From: Kribbella turkmenica
Lineage (GTDB): Bacteria; Actinomycetota; Actinomycetes; Propionibacteriales; Kribbellaceae
Assembly: GCF_004348725.1 (NCBI RefSeq)
Contig: NZ_SMKR01000046.1
Location: 1-43,954, forward strand
Length of the DNA stretch: 43,954 bases
Direction: 5' to 3'
The notes under the pieces were generated by a model, which was not told the DNA's origin, did not search any database, and saw only the letters and a list, made by a program, of their open reading frames with translations. The translations under genes were made by a program, and so were the position numbers. Of the stretch, positions 30,755-38,203 are shown in pieces; positions within the stretch are counted from its first letter, which is position 1; each line of letters opens with the position of its first letter.

Positions 30755-31660
30755 TCAGCGCCCTGCGGCCTTGAGCACCCGCAGGGCGTTGAGGGTGATC
30801 ATCTCGTTGGGTCCGTTCCGACCCCAGTCGACGGCCTCCGGCATCCGGTCGCTGCCCGGCGGGTTCCACCACTGCTGTCCCGCATGCCATCGGCCGTCCG
30901 GCCGGCGCCGCCGCTCCAACTCGTCGAGCGCGTCCCCGGCTCGCTCGTCCTGCACCAGACCGAGCCGTGACAGCACGAGCAGCGCCTGCAGGATGTCGTA
31001 GTGCCAGTACGGCGGGTAGCTCGGCCGCAACCATCTCTTGTTGATCGGCTCGCCCGTCGACAGACTCCGGAACACCCGGTGCTCCAGGAACAACTCCCCG
31101 GCCCGTACGGCGGCGTCTCGAGCAGCGGTGTCACCGATCGCTTCGTGGTACTCGTGCAGGCCCCACGCAGCCGCATGTGTTTCGTGAAACGACGAACGCC
31201 GGCCGGACGCAGTGCGGTCGCAGTTCCAACCGCCATCCGGCCACTGCCACTCCAGCAGCCCCTCCGCCAACTGCCGCACCCGTGAATCACCGGCCATCCC
31301 CAGCCGGCTGCACGCCGCGAGCGTGTTCCCCTCGATCGACCCACACCGGCGTACCAGGCCGTCGACGACGCTCACGCCGTACTTGAGGGACCGCATGACC
31401 TCCTCCAGGTCGTACTCCGCAGCCCCGACCGCCCGTGGCTCTCCCGCCGGCGCCTCCAACTCGGCCAGCGCGACGATCCGCCAGTGCGCGCCGGTCCACT
31501 TCCGGTAAGCCCGCTTGTCCGCACAGGCGTCGGTCAGCAGCGCCTGCACGATCGCTCCGGCCAACACGTCCTCGCCGTGCGGCTCACCGAGCAGATCCCG
31601 CCGAGCCATCCCCCGCACCGCCGGCTCGTCGGACTCCAGCAACCACGCCACCGCATCCAC
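30755..31660 (-). CDS. Prenyltransferase/squalene-cyclase-like toroid repeat protein
   Basis: About 301 residues from GTG 31660. Several alpha/alpha repeats with the QW-like motif are visible (LLEWQWPDGGWNCDR; ELERRRRPDGRWHAG), together with HETHAAAWGLHEY and YPPYWHYDILQALLVLSRLG. This is the toroid fold of squalene cyclases and prenyltransferases, but the catalytic DxDD motif of cyclases is absent, so it may be a non-enzymatic or hydrolytic relative. The start is uncertain; no good ribosome site is seen, and a CAGAAT hexamer 6 bp upstream would allow a leaderless transcript. It converges with the amidase gene. Confidence 0.7.
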   Translation of the reverse strand: MDAVAWLLESDEPAVRGMARRDLLGEPHGEDVLAGAIVQALLTDACADKRAYRKWTGAHWRIVALAELEAPAGEPRAVGAAEYDLEEVMRSLKYGVSVVDGLVRRCGSIEGNTLAACSRLGMAGDSRVRQLAEGLLEWQWPDGGWNCDRTASGRRSSFHETHAAAWGLHEYHEAIGDTAARDAAVRAGELFLEHRVFRSLSTGEPINKRWLRPSYPPYWHYDILQALLVLSRLGLVQDERAGDALDELERRRRPDGRWHAGQQWWNPPGSDRMPEAVDWGRNGPNEMITLNALRVLKAAGR

Positions 31661-31700
31661 CCACTGATTCTGTGTCGGCGGAGGCTGGTTGGGTAGGCGG

Positions 31701-32005
31701 ATGGAGATCGCGGAACTGTCCGAGCGGCTGGAGAAGTTGTCGGTGCGGTACGGGGAGGCGCTGGGGTTCGAGCGGATCCGGACTGGTTCCTGCTCAAGTT
31801 GCAGGAGGAAATGGGCGAGTTGACCCAGGCCTGCCTGCAGCACACCGGCCGCGCCCGCGCCAAGGGCCAGTCCCCCGACCAGATCCGCGACACCTTCCAC
31901 CAGGAGTTCGCCGACGTCTTCTGCCAACTCCTCCTGCTCGCCCGCCGGTACGACGTCGACCTGCCCCGCGAGATCGAGCGCAAATGGCTCGCGCACGAGC
32001 GCTAG
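31701..32005 (+). pseudogene. MazG-like nucleotide pyrophosphohydrolase, frameshifted
   Basis: ATG 31701 opens a frame reading MEIAELSERLEKLSVRYGEALGFER, which then ends early. From about 31780 the -1 frame continues as DWFLLKLQEEMGELTQACLQ...REIERKWLAHER to a TAG at 32003. Joining both gives the MazG/all-alpha NTP pyrophosphatase pattern. The break lies at 31771-31781 (GAGCGGATCCGGACTGG); one more G would restore Glu-Arg-Asp-Pro-Asp-Trp. The distal part has an internal ATG at 31799 (68 aa), so a short product is possible. A sequencing error is the alternative. Divergent from the toroid-repeat gene. Confidence 0.75.
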
Positions 32006-32038
32006 CGCATCAGGCCATGATGCGGTCAACGGTGGGCT

Positions 32039-32251
32039 CTATTGCCGTCCCAGCCCTCGCCGAACCCTGAACTCCACTGCCTCGTTCAACTTCGTCGGGA
32101 TGATCGCAGTGCCCGGGTGGAGTTGCGGCCAGACCCGTAACATCTCGTCGACGAATGCCTGGCCGACACTGTCGATCCCCGTGAAGTCGACCTCGACCTC
32201 GCTGAAAACGTCCATCCCGGCTAGCAGGCGCTTCGCCTCGCTGCGGCTCAC
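32039..32251 (-). CDS. STAS-like (DUF4325) domain protein, short or N-terminally truncated
   Basis: A 70-residue frame, SRSEAKRLLAGMDVFSEVEVDFTGIDSVGQAFVDEMLRVWPQLHPGT, which matches the STAS-like DUF4325 domain. The frame stays open upstream for 27 codons (ending PQQPYGVSFVSRSEAK), clearly continuing the family pattern, but it contains no ATG, GTG or TTG before a TAG. Only the GTG at 32251 is usable, cutting into the domain. It may be a remnant of a longer protein, perhaps a fusion with an ATPase or HTH domain. The 32252-32403 stretch is AT-richer than its surroundings and holds no other gene. Confidence 0.55.
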   Translation of the reverse strand: MSRSEAKRLLAGMDVFSEVEVDFTGIDSVGQAFVDEMLRVWPQLHPGTAIIPTKLNEAVEFRVRRGLGRQ

Positions 32252-32403
32252 GAACGAGACGCCGTAAGGTTGCTGCGGAATTCCCTCACCGTCATGTAGG
32301 GATCTACACCAGTCTATAGATTTTCTTCCCTATCTCCGGACAAAATCTGTACTCAGCTGATCATTTCTGGCGGTTGCCATTCCATCCTGGGGCCATCCCA
32401 TGG

Positions 32404-33957
32404 TCAGTCCTGCTTCGGGCGGACGGCGAACATCACCGCGAGGACGACGGACGGGATCACCAGGACCCAGAGGGCGTCGAGGCCGAGGAGGACCGGGAGG
32501 AGGCACAGCAGGAGCAGGTCGAAGCCGCGGATGGGCTGGGAGAACAGGCCGGGTGGGATCGCGCCCATCGGTGAGGCGACCAGCGGGCCCGCGTACGACG
32601 GTGGCCGGGCGGACGCCTGCCGGACGGTGCCGGTGATGATGCCGGCGGCAACGGCAAAAGTGCTCGCGCCGTCGGCCAGCGACGGCAGAGCGAGGGCACA
32701 CCAGAGCGCGGTGAATCCGGCGGGCACGACCGCCATGACGACCCGGAGCTCCCGCAGATCCATGCCGAGGGCGCGTACCAGGCCGGTTGACCGGCAGACT
32801 GACCGGAGCCCGTCCATCAACGGCCGTACGGCGATGAACCCGGCGATCCCGGCCGCGACCGGCACGAGCACCTGGAAGCCGGCGCCGGCGATGGCGTACG
32901 GGACGACCAGCAGCGCGAACCCGAGGATCAACCGCCGCGGCCACCGCAGGATCCGCAGGAACTCCCGGTGCACCAGCGCGGCGCCCCGCGAGCCCCGACC
33001 CCGCCGGGACCGGGCACGCCCCTTCAACCGCCAGTGCCGGCCCGCGACCACGTCGGCGAGCAGGCTGATGTCCAAACTGCTCGCGGCCCCGGCCAGGCCG
33101 GCCAGCAAGTCTCCCCCGGCGATCACGGTCGTCCGGCTCAGCTTGGGCAGCGTGCGCGCCGTGACCAGCACGATCGCCGAGACGGCGGCCAGGCACGCCG
33201 GCCCGATGAGCAGCAGGCGCGTCCGCTCCGGAATGAGCAGGGTGTCCGGCTCGACCGCGGTCCATTCGGCGATCACGACGTTCGCGAGGTGCGCCTCGGA
33301 TTCAGGCTCGGAGCGGGTGGCCAGCCACACCGCCGGGATCGCGGCGACGATCAGCAGGACGTCGGCGACTCGCAGTGTCCATCGGGTGCGCACCGCGGAC
33401 TGCTGGGCCCACACTGTCACACACGCGACACAGACCAGCAGGGAGGCCGTGACCAGCGACGCCTCTCCGATCCCGAGCATCGGCCACCCGAGCAGCGTCC
33501 AGGCGATCACCGAGACCAGCAGGCTGGTCGCGGCCACAATGGCGATCATCGTCCGGTACGCCGGTCGGAGCAGCGACCGCCGGTCGACCGGAGTGGCCAG
33601 CAACCAGAACCCGGCCGCCCGGGACGCGGACACCGGCCCGACGCTCAGCAGCATCCGCAACGTCGTTGCCACCAGCAACGGAACGAGGATGAAGGGCAGG
33701 TGGGACGACAGCTGCATGCACGACCACGACGTGCACCGGGCGGCGTTCTCGTTCAGTTGGCGGAGCACGTTGCCGCCGGAGGCACCGGCCATCGCGAGCG
33801 TGAAGAGAACCAGGTAGACGTCCTCGAAGACCTGCCAGAACGACCGGTCCGCGTGCCGACGGCGGGTGGTGCGCATCCATCGGCGCAGCGACCGCGACGA
33901 CGGGATCACACCGAAGTCAACCGGATCGAAGACAACCGGGCCGTCGGTCGACGTCAT
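32404..33957 (-). CDS. DUF6297-like membrane protein, probable ABC exporter permease
   Basis: A 517-residue polytopic protein with about twelve hydrophobic segments in two halves separated by a basic loop (WRLKGRARSRRGRGSRGAALVHREFLRILRWPRR, near residues 310-340). This fits actinobacterial DUF6297 proteins, which accompany an ABC ATPase. ATG at 33957 overlaps the ATPase stop as ATGA, so the two are co-translated and probably form one transporter. A frame extension further upstream lies inside the ATPase gene and is not coding. The substrate is unknown. Confidence 0.8.
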   Translation of the reverse strand: MTSTDGPVVFDPVDFGVIPSSRSLRRWMRTTRRRHADRSFWQVFEDVYLVLFTLAMAGASGGNVLRQLNENAARCTSWSCMQLSSHLPFILVPLLVATTLRMLLSVGPVSASRAAGFWLLATPVDRRSLLRPAYRTMIAIVAATSLLVSVIAWTLLGWPMLGIGEASLVTASLLVCVACVTVWAQQSAVRTRWTLRVADVLLIVAAIPAVWLATRSEPESEAHLANVVIAEWTAVEPDTLLIPERTRLLLIGPACLAAVSAIVLVTARTLPKLSRTTVIAGGDLLAGLAGAASSLDISLLADVVAGRHWRLKGRARSRRGRGSRGAALVHREFLRILRWPRRLILGFALLVVPYAIAGAGFQVLVPVAAGIAGFIAVRPLMDGLRSVCRSTGLVRALGMDLRELRVVMAVVPAGFTALWCALALPSLADGASTFAVAAGIITGTVRQASARPPSYAGPLVASPMGAIPPGLFSQPIRGFDLLLLCLLPVLLGLDALWVLVIPSVVLAVMFAVRPKQD

Positions 33958-34589
33958 GGCAGCGGGGTGAGGGTTACGACGGTGTCGGCGACGGCTTCTA
34001 CCAGGGTGGGGTCGTGGCTGGCGAAGAGGATCGACGTACCGGACTTCTTCTCCGCGATCAGGCGGTCGGACAGCCACTGCACGCCGTCGGTGTCCAGGCG
34101 GGCTTCCGGCTCGTCGAGGACCATCAGCGTGCGCGGGCGGACCAGCGCCGTCGCCAGCGCGAGGCGACGGCGCTGACCCGAGGACAGCGATCCCGGCAAC
34201 TGGTCGGCGGCCGGCAGCAGCCCGATGTCGTCGAGAGTGGTGTCGACGAGGTCCTCGGGCGAGGCGTTGCCGTGGGCCCGCGCGAGCAGGTCGAGGTGTT
34301 CGGCCGCGGTCAGGTCGGGGAAGAAGTCCAGGTCGTCGAGCAGCGTGGCGACGTCGCGGCGGACGGCGTCCGCGCGCTCGTCGATCGCCTGGCCGTCGAG
34401 CAGGATCGTGCCGGCCGCCGGTTCGGCCGAGCCGACGATGCATTTGAGCACGGTCGTCTTGCCTGCGCCGTTCGGGCCGACCAGCGCGATCGCCTCACCG
34501 GCGGCCAGGGTGAACGTCAACCCCTCGATCACCGGCCGGTCGCCGTACTTGTGCTGCAGCTCCTTCACCGCGAGCCGCGGCGCGCTCAC
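33954..34589 (-). CDS. ABC transporter ATP-binding protein
   Basis: A 211-residue ATPase. Walker A is GPNGAGKT (38-45), the signature LSSGQRRRL, Walker B LMVLDEPEARLD (the usual Gly of the D-loop is Arg) and the switch His is in FASHDPTLVE. GTG at 34589 overlaps the stop of the methyltransferase gene (GTGA), and its own stop overlaps the DUF6297 start. The three genes are one operon. Confidence 0.92.
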   Translation of the reverse strand: MSAPRLAVKELQHKYGDRPVIEGLTFTLAAGEAIALVGPNGAGKTTVLKCIVGSAEPAAGTILLDGQAIDERADAVRRDVATLLDDLDFFPDLTAAEHLDLLARAHGNASPEDLVDTTLDDIGLLPAADQLPGSLSSGQRRRLALATALVRPRTLMVLDEPEARLDTDGVQWLSDRLIAEKKSGTSILFASHDPTLVEAVADTVVTLTPLP

Positions 34590-35227
34590 TTCCTGCGGAC
34601 CAGGGTGAGCCCGTCGCCGATCCCGAGGATCACGACGTCGACCCGGTCGTCCTTGGCGATGTGCGCGTTGAACTCCTTGCGGTCGACCGGGTCGTCGGAG
34701 TGCTCACCGACCACGCGGCCGCCGGCCAGGGTGTTGTCGAACAGCATCAGCCCGTTCGGCCGGATCACCTGCACCAGCCGCTCGAAGTAGTCGATGTAGC
34801 CCGGCTTGTCGGCGTCGACGAACGCCAGGTCGAACGAGCCGTCGAGCGCGGCCGCGAGCTCGTGCCCGTCGCCGATCCGCAGCTCGATCTTCGACGAGAC
34901 CCCGGCGCGCTCCCAGTACCGCTGCCCGATCGAGGTCCACTCCTGGCTCGCGTCGAGGCAGATCAGCTGCCCGTCGTCCGGCAGTCCGCGGGCGATCGCC
35001 AGCGCGGAGAACCCGGTGAAGGTGCCGATCTCGACCGCGCGGCGCGCGGAGATCAGCCGCGTGAGCGTGGTCAGCAGCGCCGCCTGGTCGGCCGTGGTCA
35101 GCATCCGGGAAATGTCGCCGAGCTGCCGGGTCTCGGCCACCAGCTCGGCGGCGATCTCGTCCAGCGGCATGCCGTGCCCGACCATGTAGTCGTGCAGCTC
35201 GTCGGTGACGAGTACCTGATTCCCCAT
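34586..35227 (-). CDS. SAM-dependent O-methyltransferase (CCoAOMT/COMT-like)
   Basis: A 213-residue class I methyltransferase of the metal-dependent catechol/caffeoyl-CoA O-methyltransferase family. The SAM site is AVEIGTFTGFSALAIARGLP, then LICLDAS, and the metal ligands lie in FVDADKPGYIDYF and LMLFDNTLAGGRV. ATG at 35227 (MGNQVLVTDELHDYMVGHG) is the normal family N-terminus; a longer frame upstream crosses the divergent promoter. It leads the operon with the ABC ATPase and DUF6297 gene, which may mean export of a methylated product, though the link may be only transcriptional. Divergent from the adenosine kinase gene. Confidence 0.9.
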   Translation of the reverse strand: MGNQVLVTDELHDYMVGHGMPLDEIAAELVAETRQLGDISRMLTTADQAALLTTLTRLISARRAVEIGTFTGFSALAIARGLPDDGQLICLDASQEWTSIGQRYWERAGVSSKIELRIGDGHELAAALDGSFDLAFVDADKPGYIDYFERLVQVIRPNGLMLFDNTLAGGRVVGEHSDDPVDRKEFNAHIAKDDRVDVVILGIGDGLTLVRRK

Positions 35228-35321
35228 CGAAATTCCCGCCTTCTGTGTATTAGATCGGTCGCCTGTAGTCTCTATGGGTTGCCCGAAGGCCACGCACCCA
35301 CCCCACCGAGGAGCACCCCGC

Positions 35322-36302
35322 ATGCGCATCGCCGTCGCCGGTTCGATCGCGACCGACATCCTGATGACGTTCCCGGGCCGGTTCAAGGACCAGTTCCTCG
35401 AGGAGCAGATGCACAAGGTCTCCCTGTCGTTCCTGGTGGACGAGCTGGTCGTCCACCGCGGCGGCGTCGGCGCGAACATCTGTTACGGCATGGCCCAGCT
35501 CGGCCAGCCGTCGCTGCTGGTCGGCTCGGTCGGTGCCGACTTCGCCGAGTACGGCGCCGCGCTCACCGAGGCCGGCGTGGACGTGTCCCACGTCCGCGTC
35601 TGCGAGAACGTCCACACGGCCCGGTTCACCTGTACGACGGACCTGGACGCGAACCAGATCGCCTCGTTCTACACCGGCGCGATGGCCGAGGCCCGGGAGC
35701 TCGATCTCGGGGCGATCCACGCCGCGACCGGCGGGATCGACCTGGTGCTGATCGGCGCGGACGACCCTGACGGCATGCTCAAGCACACCGAGCTGGCGAA
35801 GGCGAACGGGATCGCGGTGGCCGCGGACCCGTCGCAGCAGCTGGCCCGGATGGAGGGTGCGGACATCAAGCGGCTCGTGGACGGGGCGGAGTACCTGTTC
35901 AGCAACGAGTACGAGGCCGGCCTGATGGTGCAGAAGACCGGCTGGAGCCACGACGAGATCCTCGAGCGGGTCGGTGTCCGGGTGACCACGCACGGCGGTG
36001 ACGGGGTGGTGATCGAGAACACCGGCGGCATCCTGGCCAAGGTCCCCGCCGTTCCGGCCCCGAACCTGGTCGATCCGACCGGTGGCGGTGACGCGTTCCG
36101 GGCCGGCTATCTCACCGGCCGCGCCGCCGGCCTCGACCACGAGGCCGCCGCACAGGTCGGGTGCACGCTGGCCACGACCGTCCTCGAGACCGTCGGCACC
36201 CAGGAGTACACCCTCGACCGTCCCTCGTTCCTGAAGCGGCTCGCCACCGCGTACGGCACCCCGGCCGCCGCCGCGGCGGCGACCGCTCTCAATCTGGGCT
36301 GA
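35322..36302 (+). CDS. adoK: Adenosine kinase (PfkB family)
   Basis: A 326-residue ribokinase-fold enzyme. It closely matches what I recall of the mycobacterial adenosine kinase: RIAVAGSIATDILMTFPGRF, KVSLSFLVDELVVHRGGVGANI, TARFTCTTDLDANQIASFY, AADPSQQLAR and the anion-hole/catalytic motif DPTGGGDAFRAG. It phosphorylates adenosine to AMP in purine salvage. ATG at 35322 has GAGGAG upstream; the in-frame start at 35274 lacks a ribosome site and the family pattern. Divergent from the O-methyltransferase operon. Confidence 0.92.
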   Translation: MRIAVAGSIATDILMTFPGRFKDQFLEEQMHKVSLSFLVDELVVHRGGVGANICYGMAQLGQPSLLVGSVGADFAEYGAALTEAGVDVSHVRVCENVHTARFTCTTDLDANQIASFYTGAMAEARELDLGAIHAATGGIDLVLIGADDPDGMLKHTELAKANGIAVAADPSQQLARMEGADIKRLVDGAEYLFSNEYEAGLMVQKTGWSHDEILERVGVRVTTHGGDGVVIENTGGILAKVPAVPAPNLVDPTGGGDAFRAGYLTGRAAGLDHEAAAQVGCTLATTVLETVGTQEYTLDRPSFLKRLATAYGTPAAAAAATALNLG

Positions 36303-36306
36303 GTTC

Positions 36307-36777
36307 TCACAGGACGTCGACGGCGAAGGTCGCCTGCTTGCTGTTGGCGAGGCCGACCCTGATCCGGTAGCCGCCGAGCTTCGCCGACTCGCGGGCGCCG
36401 AGCGTCACGCTCTTCGCGCCGTGGCGAAAGCGCACCGCGGACCTCAGCCGCTCGTAGGCGATCGTCTGCCCACCGGAGCAGCTGAAGGCCTGGCCGGTGA
36501 TGAAGATGCTGCGACCGGACAGCGTGAAGCGACCGTCCTTGAACGACCCCGTGCAGTCCGCCGCCGGCACCGGTGGCTTCGTCGGCGACCGAGTCGGTGT
36601 CGGTGTCGGAGTCGGTGTCAGTGTCAGTGTCGGTGTCGGAGTCGAAGTCGGCGTCGGGGTTGGCGACGGCGTGGGCGTGGACGACGCTACCGGTCCGGCC
36701 TGTGAGGGCTCCTGACCGCCGCACCCCGCCAGGAGCCACACCGCGAGGACACCTGCCGACCACCGAGCGTGTCTCAT
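36307..36777 (-). CDS. Lipoprotein with Thr/Pro repeat linker
   Basis: A 156-residue protein with a lipoprotein signal: basic N-terminus, hydrophobic VLAVWLLAGC and lipobox cysteine C19. A linker of alternating Thr-Pro and Ser-Pro (about residues 33-68) leads to a small C-terminal domain with two cysteines (DCTGSF; FSCSGG), likely beta-rich and disulfide-bonded. It should sit on the outer face of the membrane, with the linker spanning the wall. Convergent with adoK, 4 bp apart. The domain is not recognised. Confidence 0.85.
   Translation of the reverse strand: MRHARWSAGVLAVWLLAGCGGQEPSQAGPVASSTPTPSPTPTPTSTPTPTLTLTPTPTPTPTRSPTKPPVPAADCTGSFKDGRFTLSGRSIFITGQAFSCSGGQTIAYERLRSAVRFRHGAKSVTLGARESAKLGGYRIRVGLANSKQATFAVDVL
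36591..36682. repeat. Hexanucleotide repeat tract encoding Thr-Pro linker
   Basis: Imperfect tandem copies of GGTGTC/GGAGTC/AGTGTC, read on the minus strand as Thr-Pro codons (ACxCCx). Length changes by 6 bp would keep the frame, so the linker can vary in length by slippage. Confidence 0.8.
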
Positions 36778-36838
36778 ACCCAGCAGCCTCCCGCGTCGAG
36801 CGGTGGCTGAGCGTTGACTGGCCGCAACCTGCCAGTGG

Positions 36839-38110
36839 TCAGCGGGCGGGTACGCCGCCGCCGACCGAGCGGACCAGTTCGGTCAGGCGGTCGAAGACCC
36901 GCTCCGCGGAGAGGCCGTCGTGCTCGTACTCGTTCGTCACCCAGGCCTGCAGGTTGCCGACGCGGGCGGCGGTGTCGAGTTGCAGCGCGGAGTCGACGTA
37001 CATGTCGTCGTAGTAGACCGCCGCGGCGACCGGTACGTCGTTCGCCGCCAGCCGGTCCAGGTCGTACAACGGCGACCACGCCGGCCGGGACGCGAGCTCC
37101 TCGACCGCCGCCTGGAACGGGCGCAGGATCCGGATCTCCGCGAACATCCAGGGGTACATCATCTCGCCGGTGAACAGCAGCGGCCGGGCGTCCTCCGCGA
37201 ACTCCGGGTGCAGAGCCCGTTCGGCCTCGGCGGCCCAGCCGCCACCGGAGCCGTAGATGCATTCCTGCAACGCCGCGAACAACGGCCCGCCGGCGTACGA
37301 CGACCGGTCCAGCACCTGCGCAAGGAACGTGTCCGACAACTCGTCCCCGTCGAACGCCTCGTCCACCAGCCAGTGCATCCGCTCGTACCCGGGCTTCATC
37401 CCGAAGTCGATCCCGAGTGACTGGAACCGCCGTACGGTCAGCCGATCACCGTCCGGCAGCCGGACGTCGCCGGCCGCGAGCCGGTCCGCGATCGCGCCCA
37501 CTCGCTCGACGTGGTGCGGGTACCGCCGGTAGAACTCGCGATTCTTCGCGGCCACCCGCGGATACGTACGGCGGTACACCTCGGCCGCCGACGGGTCGAT
37601 CGAGGCCAGCCCGCCGGTCACGTAGCACGCGGTCAGTCCCTCCGGCGCCTGCGAGAGATACGACAAGGTGAGGAACCCGCCGTAGCTCTGGCCCAGCGTC
37701 GACCACCTGACGCCGCCGAAGACCGTCGTGCGCAGGTGCTCGGCGTCGCGGACGATCGAGTCCGCCCGGAAACAGGCCAGGTAGTCGGCGCCGGCCTCGG
37801 CGGTCGCGAACGACGCCATCCGCCGGCCGGAGATCGGCGTACTGCGCCCGGTGCCCCGCTGGTCGAGCAGGATCAACCGATAGGTCTTCAGCGCCTGCTT
37901 GATCCACCCCGACACGTCGGTCGGCCGGGGGCCCTTGCCGCCCGGACCACCCTGCAGGAACAGCAACAGCGGCAGGTCCTCGTCGCGCCGGACCGGGTCG
38001 ACGAGCTCCCGCGCGAAGACGGTGATCGTCTCGCCGGGAGCCGACCAGTCCAGCGGTACGTCGACCTCGTGCTCCCGGACGTGCATCCCCGGAATGGTGT
38101 AGCTGATCAT
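36839..38110 (-). CDS. Alpha/beta hydrolase, proline iminopeptidase-like (S33 family)
   Basis: A 423-residue protein. It has the oxyanion-hole motif FLQGGPGGKGPRP, LDQRGTGRSTPI and the nucleophile elbow LGQSYGGF, all typical of S33 prolyl aminopeptidases. The distal EYEHDGL segment would carry the catalytic His. Such enzymes remove N-terminal Pro from peptides or hydrolyse related amides and esters. No signal peptide is present, so it is cytoplasmic. ATG at 38110 has GGAG 8 bp upstream; an upstream start at 38134 is less likely. Confidence 0.88.
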   Translation of the reverse strand: MISYTIPGMHVREHEVDVPLDWSAPGETITVFARELVDPVRRDEDLPLLLFLQGGPGGKGPRPTDVSGWIKQALKTYRLILLDQRGTGRSTPISGRRMASFATAEAGADYLACFRADSIVRDAEHLRTTVFGGVRWSTLGQSYGGFLTLSYLSQAPEGLTACYVTGGLASIDPSAAEVYRRTYPRVAAKNREFYRRYPHHVERVGAIADRLAAGDVRLPDGDRLTVRRFQSLGIDFGMKPGYERMHWLVDEAFDGDELSDTFLAQVLDRSSYAGGPLFAALQECIYGSGGGWAAEAERALHPEFAEDARPLLFTGEMMYPWMFAEIRILRPFQAAVEELASRPAWSPLYDLDRLAANDVPVAAAVYYDDMYVDSALQLDTAARVGNLQAWVTNEYEHDGLSAERVFDRLTELVRSVGGGVPAR

Positions 38111-38203
38111 CGTCGCGTCTCCTTCGCGGTCCACTGCACTGCCTCATCCTGCCAACCGCACCGGACGCCGTGTCCCGTCGATCCTTACCTTCCCGGGACC
38201 GAC

